Part shown: piece by piece, positions 12,274 through 26,124 of the stretch
Layout: every line of letters starts with the position of its first letter
Numbering within the stretch: position 1 is the stretch's first letter
Source: Polytrichum commune
Taxonomy: Eukaryota; Streptophyta; Polytrichopsida; Polytrichales; Polytrichaceae
DNA: 64,000 bases
Reading direction: 5' to 3'
Assembly: GCA_950295325.1 (NCBI GenBank)
Contig: OX485807.1
Span: 20,059,666 to 20,123,665 of the forward strand
The notes under the pieces: model-generated
The model's database searches: none
Seen by the model: the letters and a program-made list of their open reading frames with translations, nothing else
What the model was told of the DNA's origin: nothing
Program-made: the position numbers and the translations under genes

Positions 12274-12342
12274 GTGATGCAAATACTTCCGACTGTAGAT
12301 TTGAAGGCGGAGAGAGAGAGGGAGGAAATGGAGACCTGAAAT

Positions 12343-12527
12343 TCCTCTCCAAACTCTTGTGGTTTTAAGATCTCCCTCGCATTCGAGAACGCGAGGTCGC
12401 CATTCTCGACACCGATGCCTGCCCATCGTTCACCTCCTGGAACTAAGACTTCATCTAGTGATCCAATCTGGGATTCGGGCAAGTTGACCTTGTCATTCAG
12501 GACCCAATACGCCTCGGGGATCGCCAT
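12343..12527 (-). CDS. Candidate 5' exon, unidentified
   Basis: A minus-strand frame starting with ATG in good context (GGCAATGGCG) encodes about 61 residues beginning MAIPEAYWVLNDKVNLPE and runs to a CAG/GTCTCC donor-like site at 12343. It is more CpG-rich than its surroundings, as real plant first exons often are. It shows no F-box motif. Phase at this donor does not match the F-box/kelch exon at 10245; a weaker donor downstream (GAA/GTATTT, about 12290) would match. It may be the first exon of that gene, of an unknown gene, or chance. Confidence 0.2.
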
Positions 12528-14486
12528 TGCCGAGAGGATTCAACAGACTCTCAATGTGTCAACTTAATTCAGCTCTCAAACAAGTTTTGATTCGCTGGGA
12601 ATTACAGGTGCGTCGCATTCTTCAGTACTTCGATTCCGGTCAGTGAACCCCGGGGACAAGAAGGCCGGTGGATGCTGGAGCTCGTGGCTTGGGAGATGCG
12701 CATCTTCACTCAGTCTGCAATTGAATATAAGCCTTCGCTAATCTTCGGTCCCATTTTTGTAGAGCGATATACAGAATACCGGGGGTCGAAGAATGATGTG
12801 CTTATGTGCCCTACGTCGAATCCTTCAGCTGGAAGTCAAAGTTTTGCATCTGTCAGACCACTCCCATTGAATTCGGATAAGTTTGCGTTCAAAAACTTCA
12901 TACACAGTGGCATGTATTTAAATGGTGAAGCGTCCATCGACCGACCATCATGTATCTGCAACAAACAAGAAATTGTGTATTCTACCTGAATGTTTGAGTC
13001 TTACTGGACATCTATATCAAAAGACCCAGGGAGTTTAATGTACAACCTATATATGAATCCTCACCAAGTTTTAAAATTAGGTTTTTATGAATGCAATGGT
13101 TTGAAACTTTATATAGCACATTACTGTATGTGAAGGATAAAATATTTATACACTCGTATTCAAACTCAAATCTTCAATAACACTAAGGTATTTAATTGTG
13201 TCAAACCGATTCTATTTGAAATCAATTCATTTGTCAAGTGCATATTCTAAATCATGTCGTTCAAATACACGGTTTTTGCATGGAAGGTCCATATTGGCTC
13301 TACCGGACGCTAAATGGTTAACGGTCTACTCCTTGATGCTCAAAGCTCTCATTGACGGGGTTGAAACTGCACTTTCCCCCACATTCCTTACCCCGGATTA
13401 AATCCCTGAACCAATGGGCTTTTGCTTGACACTTCAGAGAGTTTACACACCTAATATAGTTGATCTTCACTTTAAACTCAAATTTGAGAATGGAAATTAT
13501 ATGTGTCACACATGCCCATTTCTCGCTCAAACAGACTGCATGAGTTTCAAGTGTGTATAATTATGTTCACATAATACATCTCTCCTTTCATGTTGAGGTG
13601 TAGGTTCCATATTGATAATTCCAAAAGACTAGATCAATTTGAAAATTAGGTCATTTTTTGATATCAAGTCTAGCCATAGACTTGTGGTTTTCTACTATGA
13701 CATGTCCTTTTGACCTAACTTATCATCAACTCTGTAATTGAAAGAAAGAAAGGTTGCCTATGGTTCTTGTGAGTTGTTTGCAAGCTTTTCAATCTATCTA
13801 AATTGTTCAATTCCATAGTGTCAAATACAACATGCATTAGGAGACCATCCAAGAAACAAGACGAATCACATCATTATAAAGCTTCTCCAACCTTTGTTGT
13901 CGAGTAGTCTTAGATAGATAGAAATGTTGGCATCTTGAGGAAGCAAGCATAAATGAAGAGTCTCTTCTTTGGTTCGTAAGCTACTGTCATTTTTCACAAG
14001 TAGCCCCAAGGAAATTGCTTGTAAGTAACATCATGCATTGAGGTTCTCTCTCTCGTGCGCATAAGCCCTTTGTGGAATTTTGGAGCACAAGGAAATGAAG
14101 CCTGCTTCACCTATCATGCCTCAAAAATGTAACCATAGATTTTTAGGTAGAGCTTCAATTGTCCTAAACACTCTTGCAAGACCTTCAACTTCCATGCCCG
14201 GGGATAGAAAGGTGCATTAGACTTGTTCCATCTTCACCCAAGTCCATGTTAAAATGCCTTAGGAAAATGGTGAAGGAGACCACATCTTCTCGCATCTCTC
14301 GGTCGCTCGGCCTTCATGAATTAATCCTTAAATGTTTTAGAAGTTCCATACCAATTGTGCATTTCTCTTTTAAGGCATATTGGATGATGTGAAGCCTTCC
14401 ATCAACTTCTCTTCCAAGTGACTTCGTCTGGGTGTCAAGAAGTATAGGTAACCTCCCAAGACAACAAGTCACCACCCAAGACAAAC
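12528..14486. other. Intergenic, no supported gene
   Basis: A slightly GC-richer start (12528-12900), facing the candidate exon on the other strand, holds a 105-codon plus-strand frame at 12672 with no recognisable domain. The rest is AT-rich with nothing that I can assign. Confidence 0.45.
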
Positions 14487-14742
14487 GGTGCTAAAACCAA
14501 CACCCTAAAATCTTGCGCAAGAAGTACACATGGATTTTGCGAATGTCCACCACCTTACGATCAAGCTTTTGTGTTCGTTTTCTGTCATCTTTGAACCTTT
14601 GTAAATCATGCATCCAAAATGCAAATACAACACGTTTAAATGCGTCGGAATCCCTTGCCAGTTGCTCACGAGAATCATCCAAAACTTCCTCACATCAAGA
14701 ATAGCATCTACGCTCAACTCTTAGAGAGACGGTTTTAGCACC
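14487..14742. mobile_element. Short TIR element, GGTGCTAAAACC ends
   Basis: A perfect 12-bp inverted repeat, GGTGCTAAAACC at 14487-14498 and GGTTTTAGCACC at 14731-14742, bounds a 256-bp segment without coding capacity. No clear target duplication flanks it, so the call rests on the inverted ends alone. Confidence 0.5.
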
Positions 14743-17422
14743 ATCTACCCAAAAAATCACGTCACAATGCACGATAACGTTCACCCAATTCCAAAAATAA
14801 TGTAGTAATGCATGAAGAGGCCCAAATCGAATCGGTCTCCATAAGGAGCAATTAAGTTAAGGAAGGGGTTGGTGATGGAAGTACGATGGGTGAGTGAGGA
14901 GGCCAAGAGTCACACCTCCTCCTCCTCCTTACTCGAGGTACCACCGTAAGGAAAGGTAAGGTAAGGTAAGGTTGGTGTCTTGACCTCCAAAACCTTGTCG
15001 GTCGCCGGTGTTCCTGAAGGAGGAGGAGTACATCATATACTTTTACATGATGTTAGGTTTGTCTTGTGCTCTTCAAAGACACCGAGAGGTCAGTCTATGT
15101 ACAACTATGATTCAATTCACGACACAAGCAAATAAAAATAAAATAAAATAAAAAATAAAAATATGCGTCTAGTTTCAGTTGACCAGTTGTAGCTCATTAT
15201 TATTTTTATTCTTTATTAAAGAAAAATTCAGATGGCAAATTAGTGTGACCTACATGTGCAAAGATTGTTGTGTTTCACACAGCCCTTTGGTTGAGTAGTG
15301 GGCTAAGGTGGATGTGCCTAATTCGGTTATTTATGTTGATTGGACACCTATATTTGAATGGTATGTAATTTTGTGTGGCTTCAAGAACAAATACTAGGAG
15401 AAGCATGTGTTTAACCCCTAAACGCTCAAGCCTTCACTTTTCATTTTCGGGTATTTTCAGTACCGGTGTTGAATTTTTTTGTTATGTAGCAAAATAGGCT
15501 CTGCTCTTTTGAAATCCAATTGTACGCGTGTAAAATGGACTAGCATGTATTCTTGTTGTGATAAGTTGAAGACAAACGGACCACAATTTGCTAGGTTAGA
15601 TTAACATATGGATAGGGCCTTCATCCAGGGGGCAACTAGAGAAAACTTTGAATTTTTTTGTTTTGTGACCATTTTGGTCATGCCACATATTTTAGAAAGT
15701 TGGAAACTTTTCCATAATATGTTATGTGGATGACAAATGAGCCACTCTAAACAAATTTGGGTTTTTTGAGCAAATTTAGATGAACTCCGTCACCCTCAAA
15801 GTTGGAGGGGTCATGTGAGGTCATTTTGGAATATTCCCCCTTTTCCATGGCGCAAGCAATATGTGTATTAAAAAAATAAAATCCAAAGTCATCCAGTCAA
15901 GTTGTGCACAACCGTCACTGTGTTCTAAGGGGAAAAAAACCCCCACCCAAATTGGACATCATATGTGAAAGATATTGGCTTCTAAATTTGGGTCATGCAT
16001 TTGGGCAACATTTGGAACCCACTTCCCAAAACAAAGATTTGGTAACCTAACAACAAAATCTACATTCTTGGAATTTGAGGTTTTTATATGCTATTTTGGT
16101 CCACATGGTAGTGGGCACCACCCTACACCAATAGATACCTCCCATCCGTGTAGATTGCCACCTAGTTCAATAGCTGGCATAAGTGGAGGGACTTAGGGTG
16201 AGTTTCCAAGTAGGACACTCACCCACTAGATTCTAGATAATAGTGGGTCGGAGGTGTTTGCATGTAGTTAAGCACAAGCCTCCAACCAACAACATTTTGG
16301 CGGTATGCTAGAATGTGGAGAGCCATGGACATGGGCCGCTAGACTTCCATCCGCCCACTAAAGAATCTTGAACCTACAAGTGTCAGTCATGAAAGGATTA
16401 AGATCGTTTTAAGACTCATGCCTTGATCACACCAAACTTTCCGTCTGGTTCCGGCCGTGAAATTGCTAGGGATTTTGATCATAATTAGATGATGGCCCAC
16501 CACTTTTCACACTAATAATATAGACGGAGACGTTGATAGATGGCGCCAGAAGTGGTTGGTGTGATCAACCCCTCAAGAGAACCAATGTTGGTCTAGAACC
16601 ACATCCTTGATAACCGGGAGGAGGAGGTTAGTAGGTTGGCTCCGATTTGAAAAGATGGGAGTAGCTAGTTGGCACATACAAACCCTACCCCACCAGATTC
16701 CCTCTACAACATTTGGGTGGGTTTGTCCTTATTCACACTAGAATTTGGTGGTTGGGCGGTCTACATGGAAACTCACCCTTACATCGACCAATTAACAAGC
16801 ATGAGAATCTCCACTTTAATAATGAATAAGATTATCATTTGAGACAAGTCTATTAGAGAGTCTCAAGTCTTTCTTTCATTTGGACCATCAAGTCGATACT
16901 CATCTCTATCTCATGGAGGATACCACACTCCACCACTCTTAAGGAAATAGCCAGTTTGACACCATCATGGTGTACTTTTAATCCCATATGCTTTCAACTT
17001 CCTGGATATTGAAATCAATTTCAATTTCATTTCATATGAGCTCCAAAATTTATGAGAACTGTGGCTATGCCCTCGATTTGGATTTGCTAACCATCTCGTA
17101 CCAATCACATGTTTCATATCCTTGGAGAAGTGGGCTTGTTGGAAAAAGTTTCCATTTGAGATCCATCCACTTCAATTGCTCAAATTTGACTTTACAATTC
17201 TTTCCTTAGCAATTTGAACATCAAGACCTCAATTTGTGCAATAAAACATAAATTCCACTTGTTGTTAAGTGAAACTTCTGAAACTCATTCCACAGAGCAG
17301 GTACTCAAGATCTTTCTTCAAGTCATCGACAAATGTATGTGTGACATAGCTTGCACCATTTGTTTCTTAAACTAAGCTATGTGGGCCTTGTGTGGTGACT
17401 GTGATGGGACACTTATTATTTG
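14743..17422. other. Intergenic with decayed repeat pieces
   Basis: No gene seen. Short GGTAA and CTC runs lie near 14920-14970. Pieces of the dispersed family described at 17423-18172 appear at about 15335-15400 (ACACCTATATTTGAATGGTA) and 17065-17160 (CATGTTTCATATCC, GAAGTGGGCTTGTTGG). The rest holds nothing I can assign. Confidence 0.45.
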
Positions 17423-18172
17423 AGTGTTATATATGGCAATCTTTTTAGTTTAAAATATACACCAAAAACATATGTGTTATGATGAGATTGAACTATGTGC
17501 TCAAAATATAGACAATGTTTTGGGTATAATAATGAACATAATTGGAAGGGCCTACATATCGTATGGTGAGAAAGAGAATATTCACTTTGACTTCTTAGAA
17601 TGTTTGTTTCTCAACTTCAATTCTGAAACTTGCAATGACAATCTTTGTCATTTGCCATTGCTCACTAGATTAGTTCATTCTTAGTGGAATCCAACAATCA
17701 AAATTGTATGTGGGGTTGGAAGTTTCCACAATAGACAACCTACTTGATCTTTGGCTCAACCAAGGATGTTTCATTGAAGAGCACTTGATCATGGAGTTCC
17801 AAGTTTAGGATTGGAGATATTGTCATCACAATATAAGGTATACATGCATGTAAATGTGACACTTCCAACTCCACATAAATCTTTGACCATTGCATGGGAT
17901 TTTGAATTGCCTCGTCCCCGGTTTGCAATTGTGAGTTGTGAAGATGTTTGAGGAGTCAAACTTGCCCAAAAATCGGAGTTGAGAACCAAGAGTTAATAGA
18001 GGTCAAAGTGAAGATTTTTCTTTTCTTTTTAAGCGACCACAAAGGCTCTCCCAATTGCGATAATACTAGTAAACCTACAATAGTGTCCTCATTTTGAGCA
18101 TGTACTTCAATTTTATCATAACACGCGTCTTTTTGGTATCTATTCTTAACTACAAGCCTTGCCATATACTAC
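17423..18172. mobile_element. Dispersed repeat family A, inverted pair
   Basis: The left half, from GTTATATATGGCAATC onward, is repeated in inverted orientation by the right half ending GCCTTGCCATATACTAC. Both halves carry a diverged TGTGTTATGATGAGATTG word and a CTTCACTTTGAC word. The arms are roughly three-quarters identical by eye. Single plus-strand copies lie at 31590-31950, 50255-50480, 56436-56690, 60215-60520 and 61344-61430. No protein frame is conserved. The superfamily is unknown to me. Confidence 0.5.
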
Positions 18173-18752
18173 ACAAATATAGGTGTTTGCATATCACTAG
18201 AGTTTGATTAAAGCATCCCGACCTTATGTGTTATTGAATCTCCACCAAAGTGCTCTTCTTCATGTACATTGATTAGGCTTGTATGAAATTTTGAAGAGAG
18301 GTGGGACTGTACCAACTATGCTTCTAAGGCAACATGTCCTATTAAAGAGTTCTACATCTTGAGCAATTTTTATTTATTTATGTACATTGTCATTTGGCAT
18401 GAACATTTTTTTTTCCTGTGTAGGGGAAGTGAACAAAAATATGCCATGATTTTTTCAATTTAATTTATCATTCTTGAATTAGTTATGAATCTATTAGGGG
18501 CGGGTAGGCAAAATCATTAGTCAACGAAGCCTCACCAACTCCATAAGTCCTCAATAGGTAGCCAAATCGAAGCTCCAACTCCGACAAAAAACTCATCAGT
18601 TGGCATGCAAGTTTTGCTACCGCCTATTATTGCCATAATTAAGGATGCCAAGAGTTGCAAACACTAGCGTCATATTGGGTGGGTGGACCCAAGAAGAAAA
18701 ACTAATTGTGCCCGAAGAGGCAGAGTAATGTTGCCATAGTTTCATGCACATG

Positions 18753-18899
18753 CATAACATTACTCAGCTGATGTGTTGTGTTTAGTTGTCCTAACTTTGT
18801 ATTGAGTCTGGTTGTAGTAGGATTATGACATCCAAAGTCTTTATTCTCAAATCTACATCTATACCCATGAACACGGCTCATCAGCCGAGGAATGTTATG
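18753..18899. mobile_element. Small TIR element, CATAACATTACTCAG family
   Basis: The left end reads CATAACATTACTCAGCTGATG. The right end reads CATCAGCCGAGGAATGTTATG, an inverted copy with two mismatches. The element is 147 bp and non-coding. A further GAGTAATGTT word sits just outside at 18724. It is the cleanest copy of this family in the window. Confidence 0.6.
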
Positions 18900-21500
18900 T
18901 GTCCTAAAGAGTCGAGATCATACATACGAAAGATCGCAAACCTTGTCCTTAGAGAGGGTTAAGGCACCTTTCGGTTCTTATTAATGTCCTTGAGAACACC
19001 ATTAAGTTAAGATGGGACATTGATGGAGGAAACCTTGTGTTGACTCTTGGGTTCGTTGTGAACTTTGACCATATAGGTACCCTTATGTTGGCTTGGGGTT
19101 TAGAGGCCTCTACATAAACTCATCCATTGTGGATGAAAGGACTTTAACTTAGCTCCCTTAAGTTACATGTCGAGATCATCTAGAGCCAATTCATTTCGAC
19201 CGGATCAATCCCATAAGAATAGTTATGAGGTCTTGGATGCCATCTCCGGAGTCAAGTCATTTAAAATCAATCATTCACTCCGTTTTCACCTTCGCAAGTG
19301 ATTAGATTACATAGACACCATGATACCCTAGCCGCCCATGCTACTAGAGCCAGGACTAGAATAAATGTCTTGTATCGGGCCATTATTTGGAACATGTCAA
19401 TTGTATCAATTGCCTCTTGGGAGTTCATGTAAAGAAAAGTGTCTTTGATGGAAGTATATGCCACCTTATGTGACATTCTTGTGGACATAACATACTTAGA
19501 GGTTGATTGACAAATATGCTCAATATTCCTATTAGTGTGAGTGGAAAGAGATAATGTGGGACACTCTAATTGTCTGGTTGGGGTGGAAATAACGTCGATC
19601 CAAAACCCCATGACTTCCCCTCAATCTTCCTCAAGACTTCCAAGCATCACCTTACATAACGTTATTCAGCTTCATGGTTGTCTGCCCATTCTATATTTAG
19701 CATATGGCATGGGCCTCTACTATCTCACCTTCATGGGAAAAAACTTAAAAAATAAGAAGAAATTGACACAGGTACGAATAATGAATAGTGCCGGTTCGAA
19801 TAGTGAGAATATTGTATGTGGTGTCGGTATTTTCAATAAGAGCATTTTTATTAATAATAATTTGCAAGGAATAATATATATTGGGACGAACAATGTTTTC
19901 TACGAATATTACCAAGATGAACAATAATTCTTGTACTTGGTGCTAGGAGTACAACTCCACCCAAATTTCCAAGTTGAGCTTGAATGTATGAATAGAAAAT
20001 GAATATTACCAATTTGTTTGAGGGGACCACAAAATATAATTGACATATTCTAGGGTCATGGAACCAACCCACATGACTGAATATTGTTATGTACATAAAA
20101 TTGAATAACCACCTTACATCAAATGTAGCATAAAATAAAATATACATCCACATCAATTTCCTAGAAAAACAAACCAATGCAACCCACATGAAAATTAACA
20201 TGGCCCGCATCACCTCTCATTGTGATAATTAATGTGGGCTCTACAGAATTTTTTGTGGCCCACACTTATAGGACCACGTAGTATAATTTACATATTGAGA
20301 AGGTATAAGTGATGTAGACGTGTGTTGGTTGGATATTTTTCTCTTTACACCCATTTCTTGTAGGATTTGAAATATGAAAATGGGATGCAATTAGTGCGAG
20401 ATGATTAGTAGATCCAAATTGCCTTACATGTAGTCATTTGCCTCATGATCTTCGAAGCTCATATAAATATTTGATCCCTTATGAAACTGAAGATTTTCAC
20501 CCCATTAAGTGGTCATATAATCCCCCCAAATTGACCATGGAACTTACAATGCCTAGCATGTTTCATCAATAACGTCTTACTCATAAGTTCAATTTCTACT
20601 AACAATAGTTCAATAGGTTGTTTGGACACTATAGAACATAAATGACTTTGCTTCCCAGGTAGGGCACTTATACATGTATTTAATAACCCATCTGCGACGG
20701 AAGGATATTTATCATGGGGCTATTTATCTAAGAAATTGGAATTCTTTACACCCTATCAATACAGATAAATCTAAATTTTGTCATTTTAGATGACCCTATT
20801 TGTATTTATAAAGTCGCAAGTGAACTAGTTTCTAGTACCCTATGTTCCTTATAATTTTTATATTTGACCCCATGAATGACGAATCATAGGACTCTTGAAA
20901 GTTTGTAGTGAAAATTCAATAAACCATGTCTAGACTAAAGACATCAAACAATGTACCAAAACATAAAAACTTGGAGCATTATTAGGACCTCTTATTGTTC
21001 CAAAACATACATCAAACAATGTTCAAATCAAACAAACTTGAAGCAAGCAACCCTAGGCAAAAATCAAAGATACAACGCACAAAGCAAAGAACACCAAAAC
21101 CCTCGTCATCCAAATTTTTCATTCAGGAATTTGGATTGAAAATGGATAGTTTTTCATCCATTGACCACCATAAACTGCATTGTATACCTCTGCCTCAATA
21201 TTTTTTTTCTCTACCTACTATTCCCAACCTTATTTTAGATTGAAAGGATTAGATAAATTGATGGATTATATGGTACCCTTATTTTTTTTATACACACAAC
21301 TTTGTAATTGAAGAGGTGCTTCATTATATCGAAGAATTGTATAAATTTTCTCACAAATAAATAAAAAATACCCTACATTCTTTCTCACATGGTTTAATAA
21401 ATATTCGCGAGTGCCCTACCTGGGCTTTGCTTGGTAATTTATTATATTCGCATATTAGTGCACAACTCCGAATAGTAACACACACTAATCAGGATAACCG
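18900..21500. other. Intergenic, no gene seen
   Basis: AT-rich DNA. A CATAACGTTATTCAGC word at about 19656 is a lone end of the small TIR family. A reversed fragment of family A lies at about 20340-20440. Open frames up to 128 codons near 19541-19927 lack any domain and include low-complexity Asn/Ile runs, so I do not call them. Confidence 0.45.
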
Positions 21501-22000
21501 GGGCCACTTCACACACGAGACTGAGAGCCCGTGACCATTACACTTCAAGCACTCTCATTGGTGGAAATTGTGGAGTTGGTCCAAGTTCGCTTCACACTAC
21601 GCTCGAGGGACCAACGGAGTATATGAATGCAAGATGGATGTAAAGTCCACATGGATTCCTACATGACATCAAATGGATCATGTTTCATGGTCACTTGGAT
21701 TATTTTCAAAACCCACCTCTCGGAGGCAAGCCTAACACAAAACCAGGAGACCACGGCACTCCGAACGCTCACAACCGTTGGTTTATTCTATTTTATCATA
21801 TCTCAAGACCCGCATGAATAGAATTCCATTGAAATAGCATTTGGTTGAGGGCCCGGTCACATATGACTTCACACTACACTCAAGGGTCCGTGACCACCAC
21901 TACATGATCTTCGAGGTGTGTTGGGGACGGCCTTTGGACACTTTCATTTGGGCTCTCACAATTTCACGGCCACGGCTCTTGGCACGTGTGTGAAGTGGCC
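21501..22000. mobile_element. PIF/Harbinger-like MITE, copy 1
   Basis: The ends are GGGCCACTTCACACACGAG and CACGTGTGTGAAGTGGCC, inverted. Inner inverted words CTTCACACTACGCTCGAGGG and CTTCACACTACACTCAAGGG lie further in. The 500-bp body matches copies at 26902-27390 and, inverted, 59685-60184. The target duplication is not clear at this copy. No transposase is encoded. Confidence 0.7.
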
Positions 22001-22369
22001 TTCAGTGTTAACTGTTAATTTTCTTTTTTGGGGAGTAATTCTGAAACCTGCACTCAACATGGCTAGGGCGAACGAACCCATACACTGGTTCCTTGGAGGC
22101 AAGGGTTACGGCATCCAACAAGAAACGAATGTATGGGTTAGCTCACCCAAATCCACTTAACATAACATAGCCCGCTCATTCAATGTGGAATGAAATGGCT
22201 ATGTTTTGGGATGAGGGTAAGTGGCCCATAAGTTATGATGGGGCCCAGGTTTATTAATAACCTTGGCTTCATCACTATCGATTACTAATGCTGCCTTTAA
22301 TTTGAGAGAAGATGTGGAGAAGATTTGGTTTTAAACTCGGGAGCGGTACAAAATCTTACAACATCAGAA

Positions 22370-22392
22370 CCCCCCCCCCCACCCCCCCCCCA
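22370..22392. repeat. Poly-C tract
   Basis: A homopolymer of C interrupted by a single A. It is likely to be length-unstable and hard to sequence accurately. Confidence 0.9.
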
Positions 22393-22619
22393 ACAAGTCT
22401 CCACTAACTCACTTACTGCCTTGATAGCTGGGCCATGCCCTGCCTGGAATTATCGTATGTATACAAGTGTACCTCTCATTCCTCCAACTACACAGTCCTC
22501 AACTACACTACACTAAGTATGATAGTTAGTGTCATAGGGCATTCTTTGTCACTTGGGTAACTTTCTTTAATGAAAATTTACTATGAACAAGTTTACAAAT
22601 TCTGTCATCCCAACTCGCT

Positions 22620-23640
22620 TTCGGTTCATCCAAATGCCAATTATCGAAACACAGTTTGGAATAATTTGCATCTTAACAAATATGTGATGAAATGTTGTCA
22701 TGGATGAGTGTATTTTGGATGAAATATCACTTAGTAAGTGACAATATTTTAGACCTTGGACAGCTGCCCAAATCACTATAGTTAACTAGGTTTTCTTCTT
22801 CAATACACTTTAGGGAAAAACTAATGTTAACTAGAAAAAAATCAAACTCATTTGAAGAACAACTATTAGTTAACTAGGAAAATTTAAGACCAAATTCAAG
22901 GACAACTAGAATTTTTTCAGACATCTGTAACTTGAGAGTCCCAAAATCTATAAGGAGCCAACCCGCAAGTTTTTTCATTTATCTTAAAAATGAGATAAAA
23001 TATATTACAATAGTGTCTTCTAAGAGACATGATGTAAGAATCACTGCTTGCCACCCATGCCGGCCCATCACAAGAAGGAATAGAACCCACAGTTCCTTGC
23101 AGCAGTTGAACCCATTATACTCCAAGTTACTTATAGATAATGAGGTTGTGCTCGTTGGGTGTTGGTTGAGTCCAAGTCAAAAATGGAATCAGGTCTTAAA
23201 TTTAAACTTCTGAATAAAAAATAATAGAAAATATATAGATGCTTTGATCTTTCATGGCATTACATTGCAAACTGCCCTCAACATTAGTTAGCTACATATA
23301 ACTATAATTTATTAGATTTTGTGGCACACCAAAATTAGATCAAGTATAGTCAACTACATTTTTTGGCAGGTTAAATCGCGAACAACTATAGTTACGAAAG
23401 GCAGCTAGTTAACTAATAATTCAATAAGTTGGTTAATGGTCCAAGGTCTGCAATACTTGCAACACTGTGAATTTGTAATGTCCAAATGTTTTTACAAGGA
23501 GTGATAGATATTGTTAGGTTTAGTGTTGGTGACGCTACATTGTGATTTACAATTAGTATTGAGCAAGATATCAAGAATTGGTGACACGAAATATCATATT
23601 TAATGTAGTATGCAGTTTGGAAGTTACTTTTTGAAGTTGA
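22620..23640. mobile_element. Repeat family T, split by an insertion
   Basis: The outer parts (about 22620-22751 and 23447-23640) match the single-piece copies at 27575-27960 (inverted) and 63050-63390. They share words such as GTCATGGATGA, TAAGTGACAAT and TTTAGTGTTGGTGAC. The middle, 22752-23446, is absent from those copies and is bounded by GACCTTGGAC and its inverse GTCCAAGGTC, with several GTTAACTAG words inside. This fits a second element inserted into the first. No frame is conserved among the copies. Confidence 0.45.
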
Positions 23641-26112
23641 ATTCACACCGGAATCAATAATTATATTTGGTAACTCATGAAGGAATTCAAAACAAATGTT
23701 TGACGAATGGACTTGAAATCAAGATAGAAGGATTTTTCCATTTAGTTCATGCAAGTTTGTAGATAGGTTTTTAGATTGGGTTCCAATTAAGAAAACCACA
23801 CAGGGAAGACCAAATGAGTGTCAGGTGTTGCATCTAGGGATCACCATTGAGTTAATTGATAGACTACAAGAGAATTAAGATGTATTTAGGACAACAAACA
23901 CAGGGAAAATGACTTCTAGAGTGAGTTTTAGGATTGATTTAATTAAGGTTGAGGGTCACTCACAGCAGTACATGCAATTGATCAGTCACTCCCTTAGAAC
24001 CCACTCTCATCAGTGACATCACTCTTATAATGTGTTTTGCAATTCAGGGAGTCACAGCTCAGCCATAGACATTTGGGTACACCATTGTCTTAGAAACCCA
24101 AGGCAAGAACTCCTTAAGGTGACCATAGTCTCTTCACATAAGTGATCAAGAACCATAAGCCATGCCACCGGTTAGGAATCATCACACTTAAGCATGACTA
24201 GCCTGCTTCCAAATAAATTAATTCATTGATTTACTTTAATACCTCCAGGTTAGTTTAATGTTTAGTCATTCTAGATTTATCAAAATGGAATTTCAATACA
24301 TTAAAATTAATTGTGATGACATGCAAAAGTCTAGTTACAAGTGACGGGAACCGAGTCTAAGCGAACCGAACCGGGACCGAGAGCGTCTAAATCGCAGAAC
24401 TATTGTCTAACACGGCACGGCCATAGTCTAAGTATCCTTCCATAGTCTTAAGAACCAGTCACCAGTTCCAAATAACGAGTCTTGAGGCAAGTCCATAGTC
24501 TTAGTAACAGTAGCCAGTAACCAGTAAGCGTCTTGTTCTCGAATACTTACCTGGCACCTTTCCCTTATATGCTGACTCTTGGCAGGCTCACCAAACGATA
24601 TGGGATATGTGGCCCTCACCTTCCCCAGGTAGAGCACGCTCGCCTCTTCGCGACTCCGCGGCTCGCGTACACATTGCTTCGGATTTATCTTCTCTCTCCA
24701 TCTCCCGTCACCATATGCAATTTCCCTTGATCTCTTATAGGGATGACAGGTCCCACGGGAGGGTGAGCAAAGATTTAGATGTACCGGAAATCCATCTCAG
24801 TAAAACTTGAACAGTATGAAGCTCGATTCAATCGAGGCAATAGATTCGATCAATTCTCATTGTGCACTCCAAGGATTATCGATGGAGATCAAAATTAAGT
24901 CTAGAAAGCTATCTTCGCAATTCCTTGCCCAACATCAAGGGAACTCTCTGAGATAATCTTTTACTCGTCAAATAGGATGAGAGAAGTAATCTCCACCTTT
25001 CACAGCAAGTAGAATTACCGAGCTCCTCCCAGGTATACACTCTTCAAAGAAGAACGTTCACACAAACGGGTGCAATTGTGAATTTCTGATGCATTTTGAA
25101 TTTCACTTATTGACGGTGCTTGAATCACAACATAAACTCATCCCTGACAGGATTTCACATTCAATACAACAAATGTCATCAAGAACCAACATAGGAGGTT
25201 TGACACACTACAACTGCTTCCCGCGGTTTTAATCCCAGTGCAAATTTACATCCTTCAAAACATATTCCTTGTATTCAAATTTTACTGTCTCACAACCGAA
25301 TAACTTCTCAAATAGAACTCCCAGTTCCATCTCGGGTTTCACACCCCTTCCCAGAAAGTTATCTCACTCTGATCGGGAAAATTATACATGGAAGAGTTAT
25401 TCCTTTCACAGGATTAATGTATCACAGATAGAAAACAATTACCCTCTTCACAAGAGTAAAGGTATATTGTAATTCTTCCTGGACCCTTCTCGGACCCAAT
25501 TACAATTGTCTTAGACTTAATTTACTCAATACAGACACCACTCTCATAAATTTGATTCATACACTGACAACAGAGAGAATAGCTTCACAATGATATATTA
25601 TAGAAGGTTCAAGAGACATCGAGGGGCTTCACACCCGGAGTTCCAAGAGCCTATAGTTTTAAGATTCACACACACACAAGGAGTAAAAACTACCCTCTTC
25701 ACGAGTGGTAGGGATGATAATGGTCCCCTCTCTCTCTTGACTATAGTCCTTATCAGTTCCCTTTGCCACACAAAAATAACTACCTGGTCAACCATTGCAT
25801 CTGTTCGCAACCAGATTCCTAAGTACTTCCTGTTTCTCCTCAAGACTATAGTCCTTATCTTCTGACCCTTCAGCTCTCGTCTATGGTCATGCCAGTTGAA
25901 AAATGGTCATTTCCACTACATTCTTCCTATCTACCTCTTTTCTCACTAAGGTAGTCTTATGAACTGATTTCTGATTTGAAAACACACTAATTTTCAGAAA
26001 TCAATCCTACTGACCCAAAAATTTGGCTGACAAAGTTGTAAAAGGGGTGAAGATTCACTTAACTTTACAATTACACTTGATAATAATATTGAAAGGCATA
26101 ATCCTAGTATCC
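23641..26112. other. Intergenic, no supported gene
   Basis: This stretch is somewhat less AT-rich than its neighbours from 24330 to 25870 and holds no repeat that recurs in the window. Frames of 65-90 codons occur on both strands without any recognisable domain. It may be single-copy spacer or an old unrecognised element. Confidence 0.4.
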
Positions 26113-26124
26113 TAAAGACACTAA

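Noticed and set aside
12672..12989. 105-codon plus-strand frame facing the candidate exon
   Set aside because: It starts with ATG and is in GC-richer DNA, but it shows no domain, no clear splice structure and no repeat support.
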